DNA of 37,398 nucleotides from Suilimivivens sp963638365 (lineage in GTDB: Bacteria; Bacillota; Clostridia; Lachnospirales; Lachnospiraceae): contig CAVHRK010000030.1 of the NCBI GenBank assembly GCA_963638365.1, forward strand, positions 1 through 37,398, in the 5' to 3' direction. Below, piece by piece: positions 7,792 to 15,300 of this stretch. Both the position numbers and the translations under genes were made by a program. The notes beneath the pieces were generated by a model. The model was not told the DNA's origin, made no database searches, and was given only the letters and a program-made list of their open reading frames with translations. The number at the start of each line of letters is the position of its first letter. The first letter of the stretch is position 1.

Positions 7792-8844
7792 TTGAAACGA
7801 TCAATTATACAGGGCATCTGTCTTTCCGCATCAGTCTTTTTATTGCTGTCTATGGACGGACAGGCTGCGGAAACCGTTACGAAAGAGACACAGAGTGTTG
7901 CATCGGAAGAATTGATGACGGCAGGTGTGGAGGATCTGTTTGTATCCACACTTACGGTAGATGAATATAAGGCACTTGCAGAGAAAGCAAAGGGTGCGAT
8001 GTGGGGCTATACCAATCTGGGGCTTTGCAACGTACAGGAGAATAACTTAAATGTAAGGGAAACACCGGATGAGAGTGGAAAACTTGTTGGCAAGCTTCCG
8101 AAGGACGCGGCCTGCGAGGTTCTGGAAAGTGAAGACGGCTGGGCCCATATCACTTCCGGCAAGGTGGAAGGATATGTGAAGGAAGAATATCTCCTGACCG
8201 GCTACAATGCGAAGAAGAAGGGCGAAGAACTGGCAAGTACCGTTGCCGTTGCCTCCTCGGATGGATTGAATATCCGGGAACAGCCCAATACCGATGCCGA
8301 TGTGGTGACACAGGTGGCACAGGGAGAAGAGCTACAGGTTGCAGAGTTATATAACGATCAGTGGGTCAAGGTCTATCTGGATGATGAAGAGGTCTTTGTT
8401 TCCAGGGATTATGTGGAATTAAAGTCGGATTTGCAGACAGCCATTACCATGACCGAGCTGCTATATGGACAGGGGGTATCCGATGTCCGCGTGGATCTCT
8501 GCCAGTATGCAAAGCAGTTCCTTGGAAATCCTTATGTCTGGGGTGGTACAAGCCTGACAAGCGGAGCAGACTGTTCCGGATTTGTTTTAAGCGTGTTCAA
8601 AAAGTATGGAGTGACTCTGCCGCATTCCTCCCAGGCACAGTCGAAGATGGGAACAACGATATCTGCTTCCGAATTAAAGGCAGGCGACCTGATCTTCTAT
8701 GCAAAGGGTGGAAGCATTAATCATGTAGCGATCTACATTGGTGGTGGACAGGTTATCCATGCAAGTAACCCGAAAACCGGTATCCGGATTTCCAATTACA
8801 ATTACCGTACACCGGCGAAAATGGTAAGAATTTTACAGGATTAG
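7792..8844 (+). CDS. Secreted NlpC/P60 endopeptidase with two bacterial SH3 domains
   Basis: This is probably a D-glutamyl-L-diamino-acid endopeptidase that cuts peptidoglycan stem peptides outside the membrane. It begins with a signal peptide (basic KRS, hydrophobic ICLSASVFLLLSM, likely cleavage after GQAA). Two SH3_3 domains follow, starting at NLNVRETPDESGKLVGKLP and GLNIREQPNTDADVVTQV; this fold usually binds wall peptides. The NlpC/P60 domain is C-terminal, with catalytic Cys261 in DCSGF, His311 in HVAIYIG and a third polar residue, His323, in VIHAS. I choose the TTG at 7792 because GGAGGT at 7781-7786 is 5 bases upstream; the ATG at 7759 has no such site. It has its own promoter and interrupts the usual ribF-rpsO adjacency. 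Confidence 0.93.
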   Translation: MKRSIIQGICLSASVFLLLSMDGQAAETVTKETQSVASEELMTAGVEDLFVSTLTVDEYKALAEKAKGAMWGYTNLGLCNVQENNLNVRETPDESGKLVGKLPKDAACEVLESEDGWAHITSGKVEGYVKEEYLLTGYNAKKKGEELASTVAVASSDGLNIREQPNTDADVVTQVAQGEELQVAELYNDQWVKVYLDDEEVFVSRDYVELKSDLQTAITMTELLYGQGVSDVRVDLCQYAKQFLGNPYVWGGTSLTSGADCSGFVLSVFKKYGVTLPHSSQAQSKMGTTISASELKAGDLIFYAKGGSINHVAIYIGGGQVIHASNPKTGIRISNYNYRTPAKMVRILQD

Positions 8845-8863
8845 ATTTATGTAGATTTACCTC

Positions 8864-8892
8864 TTTACACGGCATCTGTTTTATGATATGAT
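8864..8892 (+). promoter_or_regulatory. Sigma-A promoter for rpsO
   Basis: TTTACA (8864-8869), a 17-base spacer and TATGAT (8887-8892). It lies 20 bases after the hydrolase stop codon, with no terminator in between. Transcription would start near 8899 and give rpsO a leader of about 100 bases. Confidence 0.75.
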
Positions 8893-8898
8893 GCTTGA

Positions 8899-8997
8899 GT
8901 ATGAGTTTAGCCGATACTCAGAATCAGAGAATGATCTCGTTGGGACACTCCGACCCATTCTTAGTATCCGGCGGTTAATAATGGAAGGAGACAGAAC
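8899..8997 (+). promoter_or_regulatory. Structured rpsO leader, candidate S15 autoregulatory RNA
   Basis: The leader can form one long interrupted hairpin just before the ribosome binding site. The outer stem pairs CCGATACT (8911-8918) with AGTATCCGG (8963-8971), with one bulged C. The middle stem pairs AGAATG (8928-8933) with CATTCT (8956-8961). The apical stem pairs GTTGG (8939-8943) with CCGAC (8950-8954) and contains a G-U pair next to G-C pairs. The ribosome binding site GGAAGGAG is at 8983-8990. S15 is known to repress its own mRNA through leader structures that differ between phyla, and in 16S rRNA it contacts a G-U/G-C motif. That this leader binds S15 is inference. Confidence 0.55.
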
Positions 8998-9264
8998 ATG
9001 ATTTCTAAGGAAAAGAAAACAGCTATTATGAAGGAATATGCGAGATTTGAAGGTGATACAGGTTCACCGGAAGTTCAGATCGCAGTTTTATCTGCAAGAA
9101 TCGCAGAGCTTACTGAGCATTTAAAGGAGCATCCGAAGGATAATCATTCCAGACGCGGTATGTTCAAAATGGTAGGTCAAAGACGTGGTCTTTTAAGCTA
9201 CTTAAAGAGCAAAGACATCGAGAGATACCGTGCTTTGATCGAGAAACTTGGTCTCAGAAAGTAA
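8998..9264 (+). CDS. rpsO: 30S ribosomal protein S15
   Basis: S15 is a primary 16S rRNA-binding protein of the 30S platform. The 88-residue product is full length and has the family core DTGSPEVQIAVLSARIAELTEHL, the segment KDNHSRRG, and the end YLKSKDIERYRALIEKLGLRK. GGAAGGAG at 8983-8990 supports the ATG at 8998. It has its own promoter and a structured leader, is followed by a strong terminator, and lies before pnp as in most bacteria. Confidence 0.98.
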   Translation: MISKEKKTAIMKEYARFEGDTGSPEVQIAVLSARIAELTEHLKEHPKDNHSRRGMFKMVGQRRGLLSYLKSKDIERYRALIEKLGLRK

Positions 9265-9275
9265 TTTGGTAGTTG

Positions 9276-9308
9276 AAGGCGGAGCATCAATAAAAGCTCC
9301 GCCTTTTT
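9276..9308 (+). terminator. Intrinsic terminator after rpsO
   Basis: A perfect 10-bp stem, AAGGCGGAGC (9276-9285) with GCTCCGCCTT (9296-9305), a 10-base loop and a T tract through 9308. It sits between rpsO and pnp, so pnp depends on read-through or on its own promoter, which I could not place with confidence. The remaining gap to pnp holds a weak 5-bp hairpin (GTTCC 9337-9341 with GGAAC 9350-9354). Confidence 0.92.
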
Positions 9309-9377
9309 AAATTTTTATACTGCTGTGCAGTAACATGTTCCACATGACAGGAACGAGAAGAGAAAAGGAGTGAAACT

Positions 9378-11468
9378 ATGTACAAGACGTTTTCAATGGA
9401 ACTTGCAGGCCGTACCTTAAGCGTTGACATCAACCGTGTCGGCAAGCAGGCAAACGGATGCGCATTCATGCATTATGGTGATACCACCGTACTGTGTACC
9501 GCAACCGCATCAGACAAGCCCAGAGATGGAATTGATTTTTTCCCGCTGAGTGTTGAGTATGAAGAAAAGATGTATGCCGTAGGCAAAATCCCCGGTGGAT
9601 TTAATAAGAGAGAAGGAAAGGCTTCCGAGAATGCCATTCTGACAAGCCGTGTCATCGACCGTCCGATGCGTCCTTTATTCCCGAAGGATTATCGTAATGA
9701 TGTTACCTTAAACAATATGGTTATGAGTGTGGATCCGGAGTGCCGTCCGGAGCTGGTTGCCATGATCGGTGCAGCCATTGCCACCAGCATTTCCGATATC
9801 CCGTTTGACGGTCCCTGCGCAATGACTCAGGTTGGCATGATCGACGGTGAATTTGTGATCAATCCTTCCCAGGAGCAGTGGAAGAAGGGTGACTTAAATC
9901 TTACCGTTGCTTCCACAAGGGAAAAGGTGATCATGATCGAAGCCGGAGCAAATGAGATTCCGGAAGAGAAAATGATTGAAGCCATTTATAAGGCACATGA
10001 AGTAAATCAGACCATTATCGCATTTATCGATCAGATGGTTGCAGAGGTTGGTAAGCCGAAGCATGAATATACAAGCTGTGCAATTCCGGAAGAGCTGTTT
10101 GCAGCCATGAAGGAAATCGTAACTCCCGCACAGATGGAAGAAGCGGTATTTACCGATGAGAAGCAGGTTCGTGAAGAGAATATCCGTCAAATCACCGAGA
10201 AGTTAGAGGAAGCTTTTGCAGATAACGAAGAATGGCTTGCCGTATTAGGAGAAGCGATTTACCAGTATCAGAAGAAGACCGTCCGTAAGATGATCCTCAA
10301 AGATCACAAGCGTCCGGATGGACGTGAGATCACCCAGATCCGTCCTCTTGCAGCAGAAGTTGACATTATCCCGAGAGTACATGGTTCTGCGATGTTCACC
10401 CGTGGACAAACCCAGATCTGTAACGTATGTACTTTAGCACCGTTATCCGAACAGCAGAAGATCGACGGTCTTGATGAAAACGAAGTAAGCAAGAGATATA
10501 TGCATCACTACAATTTCCCGTCCTACTCGGTAGGTGAAACAAAGCCTTCCAGAGGACCCGGACGTAGAGAAATCGGACACGGCGCACTGGCAGAGAGAGC
10601 TCTGATCCCGGTACTTCCTTCTGAGGATGAATTCCCTTATGCAATCCGTACCGTATCCGAGACCTTTGAATCCAATGGATCCACTTCCATGGCTTCTACC
10701 TGTGCATCCTGTATGTCCCTGATGGCTGCAGGTGTTCCGATCAAGAAGATGGTTGCAGGTATTTCCTGTGGTCTGGTTACCGGTGAAACCGATGACGATT
10801 TCGTACTGTTAACCGATATCCAGGGACTCGAAGACTTCTTCGGCGATATGGACTTTAAGGTAACCGGTACAACCGAAGGTATTACCGCAATCCAGATGGA
10901 TATTAAGATTCATGGTCTGACCAGACCGATCGTGGAAGGTGCGATTGCAAGATGCCGTGAAGCAAGACTCTTCATTATGGATAACTGCATGAAGAAAGCC
11001 ATTGCAGAGCCTCGTAAAGAGGTTGGACCTTACGCTCCGAAGATCATCTCCATCAACATTGATCCGGAGAAGATCGGTGATGTGGTTGGCCAGCGTGGTA
11101 AGACCATCAACGAGATCATTGCCCGTACCGGCGTGAAGATTGATATTACCGATGACGGTAAGGTATCCGTATGTGGTACCGATAAGGAAATGATGGACAA
11201 GGCTATCGAGTACATCAAGACCATCGTTACCGATTATCAGGAAGGACAGATTTTCCAGGGTATCGTTGTCAGCATTAAGGAATTCGGTGCATTCATCGAG
11301 TTCGCTCCCGGTAAGGAAGGTATGGTTCATATTTCCAAGATCGCTAAGGAAAGAATCAATCATGTAGAAGATGTCTTAACTCTTGGCGACAAGGTTACCG
11401 TGGTATGCCTTGGCAAGGATAAGATGGGCAGAATGAGCTTCTCCATGAAGGATGTAGCACAGAACTAA
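9378..11468 (+). CDS. pnp: Polyribonucleotide nucleotidyltransferase (PNPase)
   Basis: PNPase is the phosphorolytic 3'-to-5' exoribonuclease of mRNA decay. The 696-residue protein contains two RNase PH-like domains joined by a helical linker. The first begins YKTFSMELAGRTLSVDINRV. The second carries PRVHGSAMFTRGQTQ and the active-site region SNGSTSMASTCASCMSLMAAG. A KH domain follows (VGQRGKTINEIIARTGVKIDI region), then an S1 domain (FQGIVVSIKEFGAFIEFAPG). AAGGAG at 9364-9369 precedes the ATG at 9378. The gene ends 39 bases before a terminator that is interlocked with the start of the spoIIIA operon. Confidence 0.98.
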   Translation: MYKTFSMELAGRTLSVDINRVGKQANGCAFMHYGDTTVLCTATASDKPRDGIDFFPLSVEYEEKMYAVGKIPGGFNKREGKASENAILTSRVIDRPMRPLFPKDYRNDVTLNNMVMSVDPECRPELVAMIGAAIATSISDIPFDGPCAMTQVGMIDGEFVINPSQEQWKKGDLNLTVASTREKVIMIEAGANEIPEEKMIEAIYKAHEVNQTIIAFIDQMVAEVGKPKHEYTSCAIPEELFAAMKEIVTPAQMEEAVFTDEKQVREENIRQITEKLEEAFADNEEWLAVLGEAIYQYQKKTVRKMILKDHKRPDGREITQIRPLAAEVDIIPRVHGSAMFTRGQTQICNVCTLAPLSEQQKIDGLDENEVSKRYMHHYNFPSYSVGETKPSRGPGRREIGHGALAERALIPVLPSEDEFPYAIRTVSETFESNGSTSMASTCASCMSLMAAGVPIKKMVAGISCGLVTGETDDDFVLLTDIQGLEDFFGDMDFKVTGTTEGITAIQMDIKIHGLTRPIVEGAIARCREARLFIMDNCMKKAIAEPRKEVGPYAPKIISINIDPEKIGDVVGQRGKTINEIIARTGVKIDITDDGKVSVCGTDKEMMDKAIEYIKTIVTDYQEGQIFQGIVVSIKEFGAFIEFAPGKEGMVHISKIAKERINHVEDVLTLGDKVTVVCLGKDKMGRMSFSMKDVAQN

Positions 11469-11495
11469 TCGGATTGTTTTTAAATCGAATAGAAG

Positions 11496-11523
11496 TAATA
11501 AATCAGGCAGCTCCTCATATAAT
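11496..11523 (+). promoter_or_regulatory. Candidate sigma-E promoter for the spoIIIA operon
   Basis: CATATAAT (11516-11523) matches the Bacillus sigma-E -10 consensus CATACAMT at seven of eight positions. The upstream TAATAAA (11496-11502) fits the -35 pattern KMATATT at five of seven positions, with a 13-base spacer. spoIIIA operons are transcribed by sigma-E in the mother cell, so the location is right. A sigma-A reading (TATAAT 11518-11523 with a poor -35) is the alternative. Either way, the start site would be near 11530, inside the loop of the pnp terminator. Confidence 0.5.
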
Positions 11524-11554
11524 GTCTTAAAGACAAGATGAGGAGCTGTTTTTT
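11508..11554 (+). terminator. pnp terminator overlapping the spoIIIAA ribosome binding site
   Basis: A perfect 11-bp stem, CAGCTCCTCAT (11508-11518) with ATGAGGAGCTG (11538-11548), is followed by six T (11549-11554). The loop contains a small palindrome, GTCTTAAAGAC (11524-11534). The 3' arm carries GAGGAG (11540-11545), which is 9 bases before the spoIIIAA ATG at 11555 and is its only plausible ribosome binding site. A transcript reading through from pnp would bury that site. Confidence 0.88.
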
Positions 11555-12499
11555 ATGGGAAAAAGGGACGAGATCCTTTCGCTGTTTCCGGACGGGCTGA
11601 AAGGAAGAATGGAACCGGTTCTTAAGGACGTGGAACACTTAAACGAAATCCGATTAGGTGCAAACTGTCCGTGCCGGATCATCCGGGAGGGATGCGAATA
11701 CTTCCTGTCACCGAAAGGAATGTACCTTGCGGATCGGGACAGCGCATGGCAGATTACGGGTGAGGAAATCGAGGACATCGTGAACCAGATCTGTAACTAT
11801 TCGCTTTATGCGTTTGAAAATGAACTCCGGCAGGGGTTCCTCACCGTGCAGGGGGGACACCGGGTCGGCTTTGCCGGAAAGGTGATTCTGAATACGGACG
11901 GAAGCGTGCGGAATCTTTCGTATATCCGCTTTTTAAATATCCGGATTTCCCATGAAATGATAGGATTAGCAGATCCGGTCTTGCCCTGTTTATTTGAACA
12001 GGAAGAACTGAGGAATACCCTGATCATTTCACCGCCCGGATGCGGCAAGACCACATTACTGCGGGATCTGATCCGTCAGGTATCGGATGGAACGAAGGAG
12101 CGGAAGGGACAGCAGGTAGCGGTCGTGGATGAACGGTCGGAGATCGCAGGAAGCTATCAGGGGATTCCGCAGAATCAGGTAGGGATCCGGACGGATGTAC
12201 TGGATGCCTGCCCCAAAACAGAGGGCATGATGCTCCTTATGCGTTCCATGACGCCGCGGGTGATTGCGGTGGACGAGATCGGAAGTGAGGAGGATCTTGC
12301 GGCACTGCAAAGGATTGCAGTCTGCGGAACCGGGGTGCTGGCAACCATGCATGGGTATTCTCTTAAGGAGGCAATAGACAAGCTGGGGAAAGCGGGGCGG
12401 TTGTTTGAACGGTTCCTGCTGCTTGCCTTGAAAGACCGGAAGCGGATCGTAAGGATTTATGACAAAAGAAAAGAACTGCTGCGGGAGGCAGAATTATGA
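11555..12499 (+). CDS. spoIIIAA: Stage III sporulation protein AA, ATPase
   Basis: This is the cytoplasmic (mother-cell) ATPase of the SpoIIIA-SpoIIQ channel, related to secretion-system ATPases. The 314-residue protein has a Walker A motif, GCGKTT, at about 162-167 and a Walker B motif, VIAVDE, at about 236-241. The N-terminal LNEIRLGANCPCRIIREG and the GTGVLATMHGYSL segment are typical of SpoIIIAA. Its start lies directly after the T tract of the preceding terminator. The end overlaps spoIIIAB by four bases (ATGA). Confidence 0.96.
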   Translation: MGKRDEILSLFPDGLKGRMEPVLKDVEHLNEIRLGANCPCRIIREGCEYFLSPKGMYLADRDSAWQITGEEIEDIVNQICNYSLYAFENELRQGFLTVQGGHRVGFAGKVILNTDGSVRNLSYIRFLNIRISHEMIGLADPVLPCLFEQEELRNTLIISPPGCGKTTLLRDLIRQVSDGTKERKGQQVAVVDERSEIAGSYQGIPQNQVGIRTDVLDACPKTEGMMLLMRSMTPRVIAVDEIGSEEDLAALQRIAVCGTGVLATMHGYSLKEAIDKLGKAGRLFERFLLLALKDRKRIVRIYDKRKELLREAEL

Positions 12500-13011
12500 G
12501 CGCTGTGATAGGAAGTCTCCTTATCATGCTGGGAACTTTGGGTTTTTCGGTAAGTATCTGCCGGGAATACCGGATGCGGCTTATGCTGTTGAAACGGATC
12601 CGTGGCGTTTATGAATACATCGAATTCCAGATTTCCTATGGGAAACTGCCGATTCCGGAAATTTTAAAAAAGCTTTCCCGAAAAGACGAGCTTTGTTTCC
12701 AGCAGGAGTTTGGACGGATTGCACAGCGGATGGAAGACGGAGGACAGGACCTTGCCGTGATCTGGAAGGAGGAGCTTCTGCTTCCCCTTAAGAGAAGCGG
12801 ATTAAAGCAAAAGGAGCAGGAATGGCTGCTTGCCTTTCCAACGAAGCAGGGCTTTTTAAAGGGACAGGCACAGGCAGAAAGCCTTAATGAAATCCGGCGG
12901 GAGCTGGAGGAAGGAATCCGGAGTCTGCAGCAGGAACAAAAGAACAGAAACAAAATGATCATGAGTGTGGGCGTGGCAGGAGGTGTGCTGCTTTCCATAC
13001 TCTTCTTATAG
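12496..13011 (+). CDS. spoIIIAB: Stage III sporulation protein AB
   Basis: This 171-residue membrane protein belongs to the SpoIIIA channel and resembles the GspF-type platform proteins of type II secretion. A hydrophobic segment at the N-terminus (IGSLLIMLGTLGFSVSI) and one at the C-terminus (IMSVGVAGGVLLSILFL) flank a charged, helical middle. GGGAGG at 12482-12487 precedes the ATG, which overlaps the spoIIIAA stop. The length fits the family. Confidence 0.93.
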   Translation: MSAVIGSLLIMLGTLGFSVSICREYRMRLMLLKRIRGVYEYIEFQISYGKLPIPEILKKLSRKDELCFQQEFGRIAQRMEDGGQDLAVIWKEELLLPLKRSGLKQKEQEWLLAFPTKQGFLKGQAQAESLNEIRRELEEGIRSLQQEQKNRNKMIMSVGVAGGVLLSILFL

Positions 13012-13023
13012 GAAGGATCGGAC

Positions 13024-13221
13024 ATGACGGTTTCAATACTTTTTAAGATCGCAGCAGTAGGAATACTGATTACCATATTGAATCAGGTGTTAAAGCACAG
13101 TGGCAGGGAGGATCAGGCGTTTCTGTGTTCCCTGGCAGGACTGGTGCTGGTGCTGATGTGGCTGATTCCTTATATTTATGACCTGTTTGCCATGATGCAG
13201 GATCTGTTTTCGATTGGATAA
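13024..13221 (+). CDS. spoIIIAC: Stage III sporulation protein AC
   Basis: A tiny membrane protein of 65 residues with two hydrophobic helices, SILFKIAAVGILITILNQVL and AFLCSLAGLVLVLMWLIPYI. Together with SpoIIIAD it forms part of the membrane-embedded SpoIIIA channel, and the two share sequence character. GGAAGGA just after the spoIIIAB stop serves as the ribosome binding site. The size and place match the family. Confidence 0.94.
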   Translation: MTVSILFKIAAVGILITILNQVLKHSGREDQAFLCSLAGLVLVLMWLIPYIYDLFAMMQDLFSIG

Positions 13222-13233
13222 AGGAGGAAAACG

Positions 13234-13623
13234 ATGAGCGTAATGAAAATCGGAATGATCGGTGTACTGGGCGTTTTGCTCGCCTTGCAGTTTAAGAGCG
13301 AAAAGACCGAGTACGGGCTTTATATCGGTGTCACGATCTGTCTTTTGATCTTCTGGTTCTGCATGGATCAGATGGTTCATCTGGTAGGAAGAGTGGAGGC
13401 ACTTTCCCAGTATCTTAAGGGGAGTGAGACGTATATTCTGTACCTTGTGAAAGCGGTCGGAATCACTTATCTGTGCAATTTCAGCTCCCTTGTGTGCAAG
13501 GATGCCGGATTTGCGGCAGTGGCAGGGCAGATTGAGGTGTTTGGCAAAATCTCGGTGCTTCTGATGGGGCTTCCGGTGCTGGCAACGGTGATTGAGAATA
13601 TCGGAGCGCTTTCGATAGGGTAG
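13234..13623 (+). CDS. spoIIIAD: Stage III sporulation protein AD
   Basis: This 129-residue integral membrane protein of the SpoIIIA channel is largely hydrophobic. Helices are visible around IGMIGVLGVLLAL, GLYIGVTICLLIFWFCMDQM, VGITYLCNFSSLV and ISVLLMGLPVLATVIENIGAL. AAAGGAGG lies before the ATG at 13234. It follows spoIIIAC by 12 bases. Confidence 0.94.
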   Translation: MSVMKIGMIGVLGVLLALQFKSEKTEYGLYIGVTICLLIFWFCMDQMVHLVGRVEALSQYLKGSETYILYLVKAVGITYLCNFSSLVCKDAGFAAVAGQIEVFGKISVLLMGLPVLATVIENIGALSIG

Positions 13624-13647
13624 TCGTATGGAAAACAGGGTAATCAT

Positions 13648-14913
13648 ATGAAAAAGAGAAAAAGAAAGGGGATATGGATTGCGGACATCTTCCGGAGAAT
13701 CATGTCTCGTACGGGAATCGGAGTCTGCGTGCTGATTCTTGGCATATTTGTGCCGAGCTTCGAGGTACAGGCAGGGGGAATGGAGCATCAGCGGGAGTAT
13801 CAACAGGAGCAGAAACAACAAATGCAGGATCAACAAACACAGCTGAGTAATGAAGTGGAAAATTATCTGGCGGTTATGTTAGAGGATTACGATCTTATGG
13901 GGCTGGATGAAGAACTCGCCGTGTATTTCCCGGATCTTTCGATTCATGCAGACGGAATTATGAAAATGCTGATGGATGGAAAGGTACAGGAGGTACTGCA
14001 GCTTTTCGGACAGCAGATCAAAGGGAGGCTTTTTGGAGAACTGCCATTTGCAAGGCAGATATTTTTGTATGTGCTGGTTCTTGGCATTTCTTCGTCTTTT
14101 TTTACCGGATTTGCCGATCTGTTTGCGGGCACCCGGCAGGAAAAAATTGCGTTTTACCTGTTGTATATGATGTTAGTGGGGATTCTGGTTCTTGTGATGA
14201 CGAAGATCAGTACGATTACCACGCAGGTTTTTACACTGATTCTGGATTTTGTCAAGACATTTATTCCGGTGTACTTCATTTCGGTAGGAGCAGCCAATGG
14301 CACTGGAACGGCGGTGGTGTATTATCAGGTGATGCTGCTTGTGATTTATTTTGTGGAGTCGTTTGTCTGTAAGGCCCTTCTTCCCATTGCATACAGCTAT
14401 ATGATTCTTGGAATTTTAAACGGACTGTGGGCAGAGGAGAAGCTGACGCTGCTACTGGATCTGTTAAAAAAAGCGGTGCTTGTTTCCCTGAAAGTCGTCC
14501 TTTTCCTCATTACAGGCTTAAGTCTGATCCAGTCGATGATCGTTCCTGTCGTGGACAGCTTTAAGAATACTGCCATTCATAAGGCAGTTTCGGCAATTCC
14601 GGGGATTGGAGGACTGACCGGAGGTGTGACAGAACTTTTGTTTGGAGCAGCGGTTTTAGTCAAAAACAGCTTTGGGGTGTTTTTACTGATTCTGCTTCTT
14701 TCGATCTGTCTCATACCAGTTGTGAAGATCGGAGTGCTTGCCTGCAGTGTCAAGCTTTCGGCGGCGATTACCGGGATGATCAGCGATAAGCGGATTTCGG
14801 ACTGTGCCAACCATATTGGGGAGGGGTGCTTTCTGGTTCTGCGCTGTGTGTTTACGTCCATAGCCCTGTTTTTTATCGTGATTGCGGTGGTTGCTTATTC
14901 GGTGATGGTGTGA
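13648..14913 (+). CDS. spoIIIAE: Stage III sporulation protein AE
   Basis: The largest membrane protein of the SpoIIIA complex (421 residues). A basic N-terminus and a signal-like segment (IGVCVLILGIFVPSF) lead into a Gln/Glu-rich stretch of about 30 residues (EHQREYQQEQKQQMQDQQTQ). A soluble part and then at least six hydrophobic helices follow, including GISSSFFTGFADLFAG and the conserved IPGIGGLTGGVTELLFGAAVL region. The ribosome binding site is weak (CAGGG around 13637-13641). A seven-codon open frame from the ATG at 13628 ends in an ATGA overlap with this start, which may help initiation but is probably accidental. The family call is secure. Confidence 0.95.
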   Translation: MKKRKRKGIWIADIFRRIMSRTGIGVCVLILGIFVPSFEVQAGGMEHQREYQQEQKQQMQDQQTQLSNEVENYLAVMLEDYDLMGLDEELAVYFPDLSIHADGIMKMLMDGKVQEVLQLFGQQIKGRLFGELPFARQIFLYVLVLGISSSFFTGFADLFAGTRQEKIAFYLLYMMLVGILVLVMTKISTITTQVFTLILDFVKTFIPVYFISVGAANGTGTAVVYYQVMLLVIYFVESFVCKALLPIAYSYMILGILNGLWAEEKLTLLLDLLKKAVLVSLKVVLFLITGLSLIQSMIVPVVDSFKNTAIHKAVSAIPGIGGLTGGVTELLFGAAVLVKNSFGVFLLILLLSICLIPVVKIGVLACSVKLSAAITGMISDKRISDCANHIGEGCFLVLRCVFTSIALFFIVIAVVAYSVMV

Positions 14914-14925
14914 AAGGAGAAGAAA

Positions 14926-15300
14926 ATGCTCGAAGCCATGAAAAATGCATGTATTTTCCTGTTGATTGCCCAGATACTTATGGTCCTTGTGCCGGAAGAG
15001 GCGTATGCCAAATATGTAAGGGTGCTTGTTTCCCTGATTCTGATTTTGAAAATTACGCAGCCCCTTCTGTCCCTCGTATCCGGTAATGAGACCCGGGAGG
15101 TGATGCAGTCGAATGTGGAGCAGCTTTGTGTGGAATTGTCGGTGAGGGAGCTTCCCTCTTCCATGCAGAGTGAAACGGGGAATTTATATGAGCATATGAC
15201 GGAATATGTTGCTGGGCAGATTGCACAGGAGCAGGATCCGCAGGAACAGGCAATGGAGAAAGAGGTGGAAAATAATGACAGACAGGGAAAAGGAAAGTAA
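14926..15300 (+). CDS. spoIIIAF: Stage III sporulation protein AF (short form)
   Basis: Two N-terminal hydrophobic helices (ACIFLLIAQILMVLVPE and YVRVLVSLILILKITQPLL) are followed by a short soluble tail. At 124 residues it is shorter than the roughly 200-residue Bacillus subtilis protein, so the soluble domain is reduced. AAAGGAG at 14912-14918 supports the start. The end overlaps spoIIIAG by 26 bases. The assignment rests on position in the operon plus the characteristic double helix and the EEAYAKYVRVLVSLILI motif. Confidence 0.9.
   Translation: MLEAMKNACIFLLIAQILMVLVPEEAYAKYVRVLVSLILILKITQPLLSLVSGNETREVMQSNVEQLCVELSVRELPSSMQSETGNLYEHMTEYVAGQIAQEQDPQEQAMEKEVENNDRQGKGK

Noticed and set aside
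10809..11363. 184-codon open frame on the - strand inside pnp
   Set aside because: It is opposite the conserved second RNase PH, KH and S1 domains of PNPase and looks like a shadow.
13628..13651. Seven-codon frame ending in an ATGA overlap with the spoIIIAE start
   Set aside because: It has no good ribosome binding site and is too short to separate from chance; mentioned only as a possible aid to spoIIIAE initiation.
13090..13836. 248-codon open frame on the - strand across spoIIIAC-AE
   Set aside because: It spans three well-supported sporulation genes, is rich in His, Leu and Gln as expected for an antisense reading, and has no start signals.
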